DNA of 64,000 bases from Osmia lignaria lignaria (lineage: Eukaryota; Arthropoda; Insecta; Hymenoptera; Megachilidae): contig NW_027478160.1 of NCBI RefSeq assembly GCF_051020975.1, positions 14,964,001 to 15,028,000 of the forward strand, read 5' to 3'. Below, in pieces: positions 50,701 through 63,845 of the stretch (position 1 is the stretch's first letter; every line of letters starts with the position of its first letter). A program made the position numbers and the translations under genes. The notes beneath the pieces were generated by a model. That model was not told where the DNA came from, did not search any database, and saw only the letters and a list, made by a program, of their open reading frames with translations.

Positions 50701-51106
50701 CACCAACATAATAGAGATACAGAAACACCGTGGCCCCTTTCTTTGAGATAACTCTGCTCTATTGCGAGCTGTAAATGCCACTTCCAGCTTAGCTGTGCAG
50801 AAGAAGAACAACAAGAAGAAGAAATATCTCGAAATATGTCCGTCAGGCCCCTTCCCTTGAGATAAATCTGCAAATATCTCGGAAACGAAGCGAGCTATGG
50901 CAAAATGTTAAGAGACCTTTTTTGTAGAGAATTAAGTTTCCTACTTTTTATGTTCTATGATATTTTTTGATCAGATGCGTAGTTCTCGAGATATATCAAG
51001 ATATTTAAAAGTTCCGAAGCCGCACCAACATAATAGAGATACAGAAACACCGTGGCCCCTTTCTTTGAGATAACTCTGCTCTATTGCGAGCTGTAAATGC
51101 CACTCC

Positions 51107-52156
51107 CAGCTTAGCTGTGCAGAAGAAGAACAACAAGAAGAAGAAATATCTCGAAATATGTCCGTCAGGCCAGTTCCTTTGAGCTGAATCTGCAAATATC
51201 GCGGAAACGAAGCGAGCTATGGCAAAATGTTAAGAGACATTTTTTGTAGAGAATTATGTTTCCTACAATTTATGTTCTATGATATTTTTTGATCAGAAGC
51301 GTAGTTATCGAGATACATCGAGATACTTAAAAGTTCCGAAGCCGCACCAACATAATAGAGATACAGAAACACCGTGGCCCCTTTCTTTGAGATAACTCTG
51401 CACTAGTGCGAGCCGCAAATGCCACTTCCAGCTTAGCTGTGCAGAAGAAGAACAACAAGAAGAAGAAGTATCTCGAAATATGTCCGTCAGGCCCCTTCCC
51501 TTGAGATATATCTGCAAATATCTCGGAAACGAAGCGAGCTATGGCAAAATGTTAAGAGACCTTTTTTGTAGAGAATTATGTTTCCTACAATTTACGTTCT
51601 ATGATATTTTTTGATCAGAAGCGTAGTTTTCGAGATACATCGAGATATTTAAAAGTTCCGAAGCCGCACCAACATAATAGGGATACAGAAACACCGTGGC
51701 CCCTTTCTTTGAGATAACTCTGCACTAGTGCGAGCCGCAAATGCCACTTCCAGCTTAGCTGTGCAGAAGAAGAACAACAAGAAGAAGAAATATCTCGAAA
51801 TATGTCCGTCAGGCCCCTTCCCTTGAGATAAATCTGCAAATATCTCGGAAACGAAGCGAGCTATGGCAAAATGTTAAGAGACCTTTTTTGTAGAGAATTA
51901 AGCTTCCTACTTTTTATCTTCTATGATATTTTTTGATCAGATGCGTAGTTCTCGAGATATATCAAGATATTTAAAAGTTCCGAAGCCGCACCAACATAAT
52001 AGAGATACAGAAACACCGTGGCCCCTCTCTTTGAGATAACTCTGCACTATTGCGAGCTGGAAATGCCACTTCCAGTTTAGCTGTGCAGAAGAAGAACAAC
52101 AAGAAGAAGAAATATCCCGAAATATGTCCGTTAGGCCCCTTCCCTTGAGATAAATC
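51107..52156. repeat. 5-monomer-offset (1610-bp) duplication, copy 1
   Basis: This stretch matches 52717-53766. Shared rare markers are ATCGCGGAAAC, GACATTTTTTG, GTAGTTATCGAGATACATC, GATACTTAAAAG, AATTAAGCTTCC and AATATCCCG. Confidence 0.8.
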
Positions 52157-52716
52157 TGCAAATATCTCGGAAACGAAGCGAGCTATGGCAAAATGTTAAC
52201 AGACCTTTTTTGTAGAGAATTATGTTTCCTACAATTTATGTTGTATGATATTTTTTGATCAGATGCGTAGTTCTCGAGATGCGTCGAGATATTTAAAAGT
52301 TCCGAAGCCGAACCAACATAATAGATATACAGAAACACCGTGGCCCCTTTCTTTGAGATAACTCTGCACTAGTGCGAGCCGCAAATGCCACTTCCAGCTT
52401 AGCTGTGCAGAAGAAGAACAACAAGAAGAAGAAATATCTGGAAATATGTCCGTCAGGCCCCTTCCCTTGAGATATATCTGCAAATATCTCGGAAACGAAG
52501 CGAGCTATGGCAAAATGTTAAGAGACCTCTTTTGTAGAGAATTAAGTTTCCTACTTTTTATGTTCTATGATATTTTTTGATCAGATGCGTAGTTCTCGAG
52601 ATATATCAAGATATTTAAAAGTTCCGAAGCCGCACCAACATAATAGAGATACAGAAACACCGTGGCCCCTTTCTTTGAGATAACTCTGCACTATTGCGAG
52701 CTGTAAATGCCACTTC

Positions 52717-53766
52717 CAGCTTAGCTGTGCAGAAGAAGAACAACAAGAAGAAGAAATATCTCGAAATATGTCCGTCAGGCCAGTTCCTTTGAGCTGAATC
52801 TGCAAATATCGCGGAAACGAAGCGAGCTATGGCAAAATGTTAAGAGACATTTTTTGTAGAGAATTATGTTTCCTACAATTTATGTTCTATGATATTTTTT
52901 GATCAGAAGCGTAGTTATCGAGATACATCGAGATACTTAAAAGTTCCGAAGCCGCACCAACATAATAGAGATACAGAAACACCGTGGCCCCTTTCTTTGA
53001 GATAACTCTGCACTAGTGCGAGCCGCAAATGCCACTTCCAGCTTAGCTGTGCAGAAGAAGAACAACAAGAAGAAGAAGTATCTCGAAATATGTCCGTCAG
53101 GCCCCTTCCCTTGAGATATATCTGCAAATATCTCGGAAACGAAGCGAGCTATGGCAAAATGTTAAGAGACCTTTTTTGTAGAGAATTATGTTTCCTACAA
53201 TTTACGTTCTATGATATTTTTTGATCAGAAGCGTAGTTTTCGAGATACATCGAGATATTTAAAAGTTCCGAAGCCGCACCAACATAATAGGGATACAGAA
53301 ACACCGTGGCCCCTTTCTTTGAGATAACTCTGCACTAGTGCGAGCCGCAAATGCCACTTCCAGCTTAGCTGTGCAGAAGAAGAACAACAAGAAGAAGAAA
53401 TATCTCGAAATATGTCCGTCAGGCCCCTTCCCTTGAGATAAATCTGCAAATATCTCGGAAACGAAGCGAGCTATGGCAAAATGTTAAGAGACCTTTTTTG
53501 TAGAGAATTAAGCTTCCTACTTTTTATCTTCTATGATATTTTTTGATCAGATGCGTAGTTCTCGAGATATATCAAGATATTTAAAAGTTCCGAAGCCGCA
53601 CCAACATAATAGAGATACAGAAACACCGTGGCCCCTCTCTTTGAGATAACTCTGCACTATTGCGAGCTGGAAATGCCACTTCCAGTTTAGCTGTGCAGAA
53701 GAAGAACAACAAGAAGAAGAAATATCCCGAAATATGTCCGTTAGGCCCCTTCCCTTGAGATAAATC
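52717..53766. repeat. 5-monomer-offset duplication, copy 2
   Basis: This matches 51107-52156 at 1610 bp and ends where AAATCAGCAAAT replaces AAATCTGCAAAT. Confidence 0.8.
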
Positions 53767-54081
53767 AGCAAATATCTCGGAAACGAAGCGAGCTATTGCA
53801 AAATGTTAAGAGACCTCTTTTGTAGAGAATTAAGTTTCCCACTTTTTATGTTCTATGATATTTTTTGATCAGATGCGTAGTTCTCGAGATATATCAAGAT
53901 ATTTAAAAGTTCCGAAGCCGCACCAACATAATAGAGATACAGAAACACCGTGGCCCCTTTCTTTGAGATAACTCTGCACTATTGCGAGCTGTGAATGCCA
54001 CTTCCAGTTTAGCTGTGCAGAAGAAGAACAACAAGAAGCAGAAATATCTCGAAATATGTCCGTCAGGCCCCTTCCCTTGAG

Positions 54082-54710
54082 ATAAATCTGCAAATATCTC
54101 GGAAACGAAGCGAGCTATGGCAAAATGTTAACAGACCTTTTTTGTAGAGAATTATGTTTCCTACAATTTATGTTGTATGATATTTTTTGATCAGATGCGT
54201 AGTTCTCGAGATGCATCGAGATATTTAAAAGTTCCGAAGCCGAACCAACATAATAGATATACAGAAACACCGTGGCCCCTTTCTTTGAGATAACTCTGCA
54301 CTAGTGCGAGCCGCAAATGCCACTTCCAGCTTAGCTGTGCAGAAGAAGAACAACAAGAAGAAGAAATATCTGGAAATATGTCCGTCAGGCCCCTTCCCTT
54401 GAGATATATCTGCAAATATCTCGGAAACGAAGCGAGCTATGGCAAAATGTTAAGAGACCTCTTTTGTAGAGAATTAAGTTTCCTACTTTTTATGTTCTAT
54501 GATATTTTTTGATCAGATGCGTAGTTCTCGAGATATATCAAGATATTTAAAAGTTCCGAAGCCGCACCAACATAATAGAGATACAGAAACACCGTGGCCC
54601 CTTTCTTTGAGATAACTCTGCACTATTGCGAGCTGTAAATGCCACTTCCAGCTTAGCTGTGCAGAAGAAGAACAACAAGAAGAAGAAATATCTCGAAATA
54701 TGTCCGTCAG
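54082..54710. repeat. 6-monomer-offset (1932-bp) copy of 52150-52778
   Basis: Both segments share GTTAACAGACC, TTGTATGATATT, CCGAACCAAC and AATAGATATAC. They differ at GATGCATCG here against GATGCGTCG, and part at GGCCCCTTCC against GGCCAGTTCC. This segment abuts the start of the large right-hand duplicate. Confidence 0.75.
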
Positions 54711-57700
54711 GCCCCTTCCCTTGAGATAAATCTGCAAATATCTCGGAACCGAAGCGAGCTATGGCAAAATGTTAAGAGACCTTATTTGTAGAGAATTAAG
54801 TTTCCTACTTTTTATGTTCTATGATATTTTTTGATCAGATGCGTAGTTCTCGAGATATATCAAGATATTTAAAAGTTCCGAAGCCGCACCAACATAATAG
54901 AGATACAGAAACACCGTGGCCCCTTTCTTTGAGATAACTCTGCGCTATTGCGAGCTGGAAATGCCACTTCCAGTTTAGCTGTGCAGAAGAAGAACAACAA
55001 GAAGAGGAAATATCTCGAAATATGTCCGTCAGGCCCCTTCCCTTGCGATAAATCTGCAAATATCTCGGAAACGAAGCGAGCTATGGCAAAATGTTAAGAG
55101 ACCTTTTTTGTAGAGAATTAAGATTCCTACTTTTTATGTTCTATAATATTTTTTGATCAGATGCGTAGTTCTCGAGATATATCAAGATATTTAAAAGTTC
55201 CGAAGCCGCACCAACATAATAGAGATACAGAAACACCGTGGCCCCTTTCTTTGAGATAACTCTGCACTATTGTGAGCTGTAAATGCCACTTCCAGCTTAG
55301 CTGTGCAGAAGAAGAACAACAAGAAGAAGAAATATCTCGAAATATGTCCGTTAGGCCCCTTCCCTTGAGATAAATCTGCAAATATCTCGGAAACGAAGCG
55401 AGCTATGGCAAAATGTTAAGAGACCTTTTTTGTAGAGAATTAACTTTCCTACTTTTTATGTTCTATGATATTTTTTGATCAGATGCGTAGTTCTCGAGAT
55501 ATATCAAGATATTTAAAAGTTCCGAAGCCGCACCAACATAATTGAGATACAGAAACACCGTGGCCCCTTTCTTTGAGATAACTCTGCACTATTGCGAGCT
55601 GCAAATGCCACTTCCAGCTTAGCTGTGCAGAAGAAGAACATCAAGAAGAAGAAATATCTCGATTAATGTCCGTCAGGCCCCTTCCCTTGAGATAAATCTG
55701 CAAATATCTCGGAAACGAAGAGGGCTATGGCAAAATGTTAAGAGACCTTTTTTGTAGAGAATTAAGTTTCCTACTTTTTATGTTCTATGATATTTTTTTA
55801 TCTGATGCGTAGTTCTCGAGATATATCAAGATATTTAAAAGTTCCGAAGCCGCACCAACATAATAGAGATACAGAAACACCGTGGACCCTTTCTTTGAGA
55901 TAACTCTGCACTATTGCGCGCTGCAAATGCCACTTCCAGGTTAGCTGTGCAGAAGAAGAACAACAAGAAGAAGAAATATCTCGAAATATGTCCGTCAGGC
56001 CCCTTCCCTTGAGATAAATCTGCAAATATCTCGGAACCGAAGCGAGCTATGGCAAAATGTTAAGAGACCTTATTTGTAGAGAATTAAGTTTCCTACTTTT
56101 TATGTTCTATGATATTTTTTGATCAGATGCGTAGTTCTCGAGATATATCAAGATATTTAAAAGTTCCGAAGCCGCACCAACATAATAGAGATACAGAAAC
56201 ACCGTGGCCCCTTTCTTTGAGATAACTCTGCGCTATTGCGAGCTGGAAATGCCACTTCCAGTTTAGCTGTGCAGAAGAAGAACAACAAGAAGAGGAAATA
56301 TCTCGAAATATGTCCGTCAGGCCCCTTCCCTTGCGATAAATCTGCAAATATCTCGGAAACGAAGCGAGCTATGGCAAAATGTTAAGAGACCTTTTTTGTA
56401 GAGAATTAAGTTTCCTACTTTTTATGTTCTATGATATTTTTTGATCAGATGCGTAGTTCTCGAGATATATCGAGATATTTAAAAGATCCGAAGCCGCACC
56501 AACATAATAGAGATACAGAAACACCGTGGCCCCTTTCTTTCACATAACTATGCACTATTGCGAGCTGCAAATGCCACTTCCAGCTTAGCTGTGCAGAAGA
56601 AGAACAACAAGAAGAAGAAATATCTCGAAATATGTCCGTCAGGCCACTTCCCTTGAGATAAATCTGCAAATATCTCGGAAACGAAGCGAGCTATGGCAAA
56701 ATGTTAAGAGACCTTATTTGTAGAGAATTAAGTTTCCTACTTTTTATGTTCTATGATATTTTTTGATCAGATGCGTAGTTCTCGAGATATATCAAGATAT
56801 TTAAAAGTTCCGAAGCCGCACCAACATAAAAGAGATACAGAAACACCGTGGCCCCTTTCTTTGAGATAACTCTGCGCTATTGCGAGCTGGAAATGCCACT
56901 TCCAGTTTAGCTGTGCAGAAGAAGAACAACAAGAAGAGGAAATATCTCGAAATATGTCCGTCAGGCCCCTTCCCTTGAGATATATCTGCGAATATCTCGG
57001 AAACGAAACGAGCTATGGCAAAATGTTAAGAGACCTTTTTTGTAGAGAATTATGTTTCTTACAATTTATGTTCTATGATATTTTTTCATCAGAAGCGTAG
57101 TTTTCGAGATATATCGAGATATTTAAAAGATCCGAAGCCGCACCAACATAATAGAGATACAGAAACACCGTGGCCCCTTTCTTTGAGATAACTCTGCACT
57201 AGTGCGAGCCGCAAATGCCGCTTCCAGCTTAGCTCTGCAGAAGAAGAACAACAAGAAGAAGAAATATCTCGAAATATGTCCCTCAGGCCCCTTCCCACGA
57301 GATAAATCTGCAAATATCTCGGAAACGAAGCGAGCTATGGCAAAATGTTAAGAGACCTCTTTTGTAGAGAATTAAGTTTCCTACTTTTTATGTTCTATGA
57401 TATTTTTCGATCAGATGCGTAGTTCTCGAGATATATCAAGATATTTAAAAGTTCCGAAGCCGCACCAACATAATAGAGATACAGAAACACCGTGGCCCCT
57501 TTCTTCGAGATAACTCTGCACTATTGCGAGCTGCAGATGCCACTTCCAGCTTAGCTGTGCAGAAGAAGAACAACAAGAAGAAGAAATATCTCGAAAAATG
57601 TCCGTCAGGCCCCTTCCCTTGAGATAAATCTGCAAATATCTCGGAACCGAAGCGAGCTATGGCAAAATGTTAAGAGACCTTATTTGTAGAGAATTAAGTT

Positions 57701-59551
57701 TCCTACTTTTTATGTTCTATGATATTTTTTGATCAGATGCGTAGTTCTCGAGATACATCAAGATATTTAAAAGTTCCGAAGCCGCACCAACATAATAGAG
57801 ATACAGAAACACCGTGGCCCCTTTCTTTGAGATAACTCTGCGCTATTGCGAGCTGGAAATGCCACTTCCAGTTTAGCTGTGCAGAAGAAGAACAACAAGA
57901 AGAGGAAATATCTCGAAATATGTCCGTCAGGCCCCTTCCCTTGAGATATATCTGCAAATATCTCGGAAACGAAACGAGCTATGGCAAAAGGTTAAGAGAC
58001 CTTTTTTGTAGAGAATTATGTTTCCTACAATTTATGTTCTATGATATTTTTTGATCAGAAGCGTAGTTTTCGAGATATATCAAGATATTTAAAAGTTCCG
58101 AAGCCGCACCAACTTAATAGAGATACAGAAACACCGTGACCCCTCTCTTTGAGATAACTCTGCACTATTGCGAGCTCGAAATGCCACTTCCAGTTTAGCT
58201 GTGCAGAAGAAGAACAACAAGAAGAAGAAATATCTCGAAATATGTCCGTGAGGCCCCTTCCCTTGAGATAAATCTGCAAATATCTCGGAAACGAAGCGAG
58301 CTATGGCAAAATGTTAAGAGACCTTTTTTGTAGAGAATTATGTTTCTTACAATTTATGTTCTATGATATTTTTTGATCAGAAGCGTAGTTTTCGAGATAT
58401 ATCGAGATATTTAAAAGATCCGAAGCCGCACCAACATAATAGAGATACAGAAACACCGTGGCCCCTTTCTTTGAGATAACTCTGCACTAGTGCGAGCCGC
58501 AAATGCCGCTTCCAGCTTAGCTGTGCAGAAGAAGAACAACAAGAAGAAGAAATATCTCGAAATATGTCCCTCAGGCCCCTTCCCTCGAGATAAATCTGCA
58601 AATATCTCGGAAACGAAGCGAGCTATGGCAAAATGTTAAGAGACCTCTTTTGTAGAGAATTAAGTTTCCTACCTTTTATGTTCTATGATATTTTTCGATC
58701 AGATGCGTAGTTCTCTAGATATATCAAGATATTTAAAAGTTCCGAAGCCGCACCAACATAATAGAGATACAGAAACACCGTGGCCCCTTTCTTCGAGATA
58801 ACTCTGCACTATTGCGAGCTGCAGATGCCACTTCCAGCTTAGCTGTGCAGAAGAAGAACAACAAGAAGAAGAAATATCTCGAAAAATGTCCGTCAGGCCC
58901 CTTCCCTTGAGATAAATCTGCAAATATCTCGGAACCGAAGCGAGCTATGGCAAAATGTTAAGAGACCTTATTTGTAGAGAATAAAGTTTCCTACTTTTTA
59001 TGTTCTATGATATTTTTTGATCAGATGCGTAGTTCTCGAGATATATCAAGATATTTAAAAGTTCCGAAGCCGCACCAACATAATAGAGATACAGAAACAC
59101 CGTGGCCCCTTTCTTTGAGATAACTCTGCGCTATTGCGAGCTGGAAATGCCACTTCCAGTTTAGCTGTGCAGAAGAAGAACAACAAGAAGAGGAAATATC
59201 TCGAAATATGTCCGTCAGGCCCCTTCCCTTGAGATATATCTGCAAATATCTCGGAAACCAAACGAGCTATGGCAAAAGGTTAAGAGACCTTTTTTGTAGA
59301 GAATTATGTTTCTTACAATTTATGTTCTATGATATTTTTTGATCAGAAGCGTAGTTTTCGAGATATATCGAGATATTTAAAAGATCCGAAGCCGCACCAA
59401 CATAATAGAGATACAGAAACACCGTGGCCCCTTTCTTTGAGATAACTCTGCACTAGTGCGAGCCGCAAATGCCGCTTCCAGCTTAGCTGTGCAGAAGAAG
59501 AACAACAAGAAGAAGAAATATCTCGAAATATGTCCGTCAGGCCCCTTCCCT

Positions 59552-59959
59552 TGAGATAAATCTGCAAATATCTCGGAAACGAAGAGAGCTATGGCAAAAT
59601 GTTAAGAGACCTTTTTTGTAGAGAATTAAGTTTCCTACTTTTTATGTTCTATGATATTTTTTGATCAGATGCGTAGTTCTCGAGATATATCAAGATATTT
59701 AAAAGTTCCGAAGCCGCACCAACATAATAGAGATACAGAAACACCGTGGCCCCTTTCTTTGAGATAACTCTGCACTATTGCGAGCTGCAAATGCCACTTC
59801 CAGCTTAGCTGTGCAGAAGAAGAACAACAAGAAGAAGAAATATCTCGAAATATGTCCGTCAGGCCCCTTCCCTTGAGATATATCTGCAAATATCTCGGAA
59901 ACGAAGCGAGCTATGACAAAATGTTAAGAGACCTTTTTTGTAGAGAATTATGTTTCCTA
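59552..59959. repeat. Copy-number difference point between the large duplicates
   Basis: About 1.3 monomers here stand where the left copy has about 4.3 (45387-46760). The monomer at 59663 is an A-type form carrying GATATATCTGC and then CTATGACAAAATG, and has no positional equivalent in the left copy. Either three monomers were lost here or the 5-monomer unit expanded in the left copy. Confidence 0.8.
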
Positions 59960-60628
59960 CAATTTATGTTCTATGATATTTTTTGATCAGAAGCGTAGTT
60001 TTCGAGATATATCGAGATATTTAAAAGTTCCGAAGCCGCACCAACATAATAGAGATACAGAAACACCGTGGCCCCTTTCTTTGAGATAACTCTGCACTAG
60101 TGCGAGCTGCAAATGCCACTTCCAGCTTAGCTGTGCAGAAGAAGAACAACAAGAAAAAGAAATATCTCGAAATATGTCCGTCAGGCCCCTTCCCTTGAGA
60201 TAAATCTGCAAATATCTCGGAAACGAAGCGAGCTATGGCAAAATGTTAAGAGACCTTTTTTGTAGAGAATTAAGTTTCCTACTTTTTATGTTCTATGATA
60301 TTTTTTGATCAGATGCGTAGTTCTCGAGATATATCAAGATATTTAAAAGTTCCGAAGCCGCACCAACATAATAGAGATACAGAAACACCGTGGCCCCTTT
60401 CTTTGAGATAACTCTGCACTATTGCGAGCTGCAAATGCCACTTCCAGCTTAGCTGTGCAGAAGAAGAACAACAAGAAGAAGAAATATCTCGAAATATGTC
60501 CGTCAGGCCCCTTCCCTTGAGATAAATCTGCAAATATCTCGGAAACGAAGAGAGCTATGGCAAAATGTTAAGAGACCTTTTTTGTCGAGAATTAAGTTTC
60601 CTACTTTTTATGTTCTATGATATTTTTT

Positions 60629-60947
60629 GATCAGATGCGTAGTTCTCGAGATATATCAAGATATTTAAAAGTTCCGAAGCCGCACCAACATAATAGAGAT
60701 ACAGAAACACCGTGGCCCCTTTCTTTCAGATAACTATGCACTATTGCGAGCTGCAAATGCCACTTCCAGCTTAGCTGTGCAGAAGAACAACAAGAAGAAG
60801 AAATATCTCGAAATATGTCCGTCAGGCCAGTTCCTTTGAGCTGAATCTGCAAATATCTCGGAAACGAAGCGAGCTGTGGCAAAATGTTAAGAGACGTTTT
60901 TTGTAGAGAATTATGTTTCCTACAATTTATGTTCTATGATATTTTTT
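60629..60947. repeat. 319-bp monomer (-3)
   Basis: This is the duplicate of 47430-47748 within the large right-hand copy, with the same triplet loss near 60780 and the same GAGCTGAAT/GACG continuation. Confidence 0.9.
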
Positions 60948-63845
60948 GATCAGAAGCGTAGTTTTCGAGATATATCGAGATATTTAAAAGTTCCGAAGCC
61001 GCACCAACATAATAGGGATACAGAAACACCGTGGCCCCTTTCTCTGAGATAACTCTGCACTAGTGCGAGCCGCAAATGCCACTTCCAGCTTAGCTGTGCA
61101 GAAGAAGAACAACAAGAAGAAGAAATATCTCGAAATATGTCCGTCAGGCCCCTTCCCTTGAGATAAATCTGCAAATATCTCGGAAACGAAGCGAGCTATG
61201 GCAAAATGTTAAGAGACCTTTTTTGTAGAGAATTATGTTTCCTACAATTTACGTTCTATGATATTTTTTGATCAGAAGCGTAGTTTTCGAGATACATCGA
61301 GATATTTAAAAGTTCCGAAGCCGCACCAACATAATAGGGATACAGAAATACCGTGGCCCCTTTCTTTGAGATAACTCTGCACTAGTGCGAGCCGCAAATG
61401 CCACTTCCAGCTTAGCTGTGCAGAAGAAGAACAACAAGAAGAAGAAATATCTCGAAATATGTCCGTCAGGCCCCTTCCCTTGAGATAAATCTTCAAATAT
61501 CTCGGAAACGAAGCGAGCTATGGCAAAATGTTAAGAGACCTTTTTAGTAGAGAATTAAGTTTCCTACTTTTTATCTTCTATGATATTTTTTGATCAGATG
61601 CGTAGTTCTCGAGATATATCAAGACATTTAAAAGTTCCGAAGCCGCACCAACATAATAGAGATACAGAAACACCGTGGCCCCTCTCTTTGAGATAACTCT
61701 GCACTATTGCGAGCTGGCAATGCCACTTCCAGTTTAGCTGTGCAGAAGAAGAACAACAAGAAGAAGAAATATCTCGAAATATGTCCGTTAGGCCCCTTCC
61801 CTTGAGATAAATCTGCGAATATCTCGGAAACGAAGCGAGCTATGGCAAAATGTTAAGAGACCTCTTTTGTAGAGAATTAAGTTTCCTACTTTTTATGTTC
61901 TATGATATTTTTTGATCAGATGCGTAGTTCTCGAGATATATCAAGATATTTAAAAGTTCCGAAGCCGCACCAACATAATAGAGATACAGAAACACCGTGG
62001 CCCCTTTCTTTGAGATAACTCTGCACTATTGCGAGCTGTAAATGCCCCTTCCAGCTTAGCTGTGCAGAAGAAGAACAACAAGAAGAAGAAATATCTCGAA
62101 ATATGTCCGTCAGGCCCCTTCCCTTGAGATATATCTGCAAATATCTCGGAAACGAAGCGAGCTATGGCAAAATGTTAAGAGACCTTTTTTGTAGAGAATT
62201 ATGTTTCCTACAATTTATGTTCTATGATATTTTTTGATCAGAAGCGTAGTTTTCGAGATATATCGAGATATTTAAAAGTTCCGAAGCCGCACCAACATAA
62301 TAGAGATACAGAAACACCGTGGCCCCTTTCGTTGAGATAACTCTGCACTAGTGCGAGCCGCAAATGCCACTTCCAGCTTAGCTGTGCAGAAGAAGAACAA
62401 CAAGAAGAAGAAATATCTCGAAATATGTCCGTCAGGCCCCTTCCCTTGAGATAAATCTGCACATATCTCGGAAACGAAGCGAGCTATGGCAAAATGTTAA
62501 GAGACCTCTTTTGTAGAGAATTAAGTTTCCTACTTTTTATGTTCTATGATATTTTTTGATCAGATGCGTAGTTCTCGAGATATATCAAGATATTTAAAAG
62601 TTCCGAAGCCGCACCAACATAATAGAGATACAGAAACACCGTGGCCCCTTTCTTTGAGATAACTCTGCACTATTGCGAGCTGTAAATGCCACTTCCAGCT
62701 TAGCTGTGCAGAAGAAGAACAACAAGAAGAAGAAATATCTCGAAATATGTCCGTCAGGCCCCTTCCCTTGAGATATATCTGCAAATATCTCGGAAACGAA
62801 GCGAGCTATGGCAAAATGTTAAGAGACCTTTTTTGTAGCGAATTATGTTTCCTACAATTTATGTTCTATGATATTTTTTGATCAGAAGCGTAGTTTTCGA
62901 GATATATCGAGATATTTAAAAGTTCCGAAGCCGCACCAACATAATAGAGATACAGAAACACCGTGGCCCCTTTCGTTGAGATAACTCTGCACTAGTGCGA
63001 GCCGCAAATGCCACTTCCAGCTTAGCTGTGCAGAAGAAGAACAACAAGAAGAAGAAATATCTCGAAATATGTCCGTCAGGCCCCTTCCCTTGAGATAAAT
63101 CTGCACATATCTCGGAAACGAAGCGAGCTATGGCAAAATGTTAAGAGACCTTTCTTGTAGAGAATTAAGTTTCCTACTTTTTATGTTCTATGATATTTTT
63201 TGATCAGATGCGTAGTTCTCGAGATATATCAAGTTATTTAAAAGTTCCGAAGCCGCACCAACATAATAGAGATACAGAAACACCGTGGCCCCTTTCTTTG
63301 AGATAACTCTGCACTATTGCGAGCTGCAAATGCCACTTCCAGCTTAGCTGTGCAGAGGAAGACCAACAAGAAGAAGAAATATCTCGAAATATGTCCGTCA
63401 GGCCAGTTCCTTTGAGCTGAATCTGCAAATATCTCGGAAACGAAGCGAGCTATGGCAAAATGTTAAGAGACCTTTTTTGTAGAGAATTATGTTTCCTACA
63501 ATTTATGTTCTATGATATTTTTTGATCAGAAGCGTAGTTTTCGAGATACATCGAGATATTTAAAAGTTCCGAAGCCGCACCAACATAATAGAGATACAGA
63601 AACACCGTGGCCCCTTTCTTTGAGATAACTCTGCACTAGTGCGAGCCGCAAATGCCACTTCCAGCTTAGCTGTGCAGAAGAAGAACAACAAGAAGAAGAA
63701 ATATCTCGAAATATGTCCGTCAGGCCCCTTCCCTTGAGATAAATCTGCAAATATCTCGGAAACGAAGCGAGCTATGGCAAAATGTTAAGAGACCTTTTTT
63801 GTAGAGAATTAAGTTTCCTACTTTTTATGTTCTATGATATTTTTT

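Larger units (their letters stand above)
40490..50801. repeat. Large segmental duplication, left copy (about 10.3 kb)
   Basis: This copy matches the right end of the window in two runs. Positions 40490-45386 equal 54655-59551 at an offset of 14165 bp, and 46761-50801 equal 59960-64000 at 13199 bp. The offsets differ by 966 bp, exactly three monomers, absorbed between the runs. Differences are rare, roughly one per kilobase where I compared, for example GATACATCAAG kept in both at 43591 and 57756 but CTCTAGATAT only at 58716. Confidence 0.9.

Noticed and set aside
99..63750. About 180 minus-strand frames of 60-84 codons, one per monomer
   Set aside because: They start at TTG, usually contain no methionine, are frameshifted or stopped in several copies, and are repeated with the satellite period. 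I read them as non-coding.
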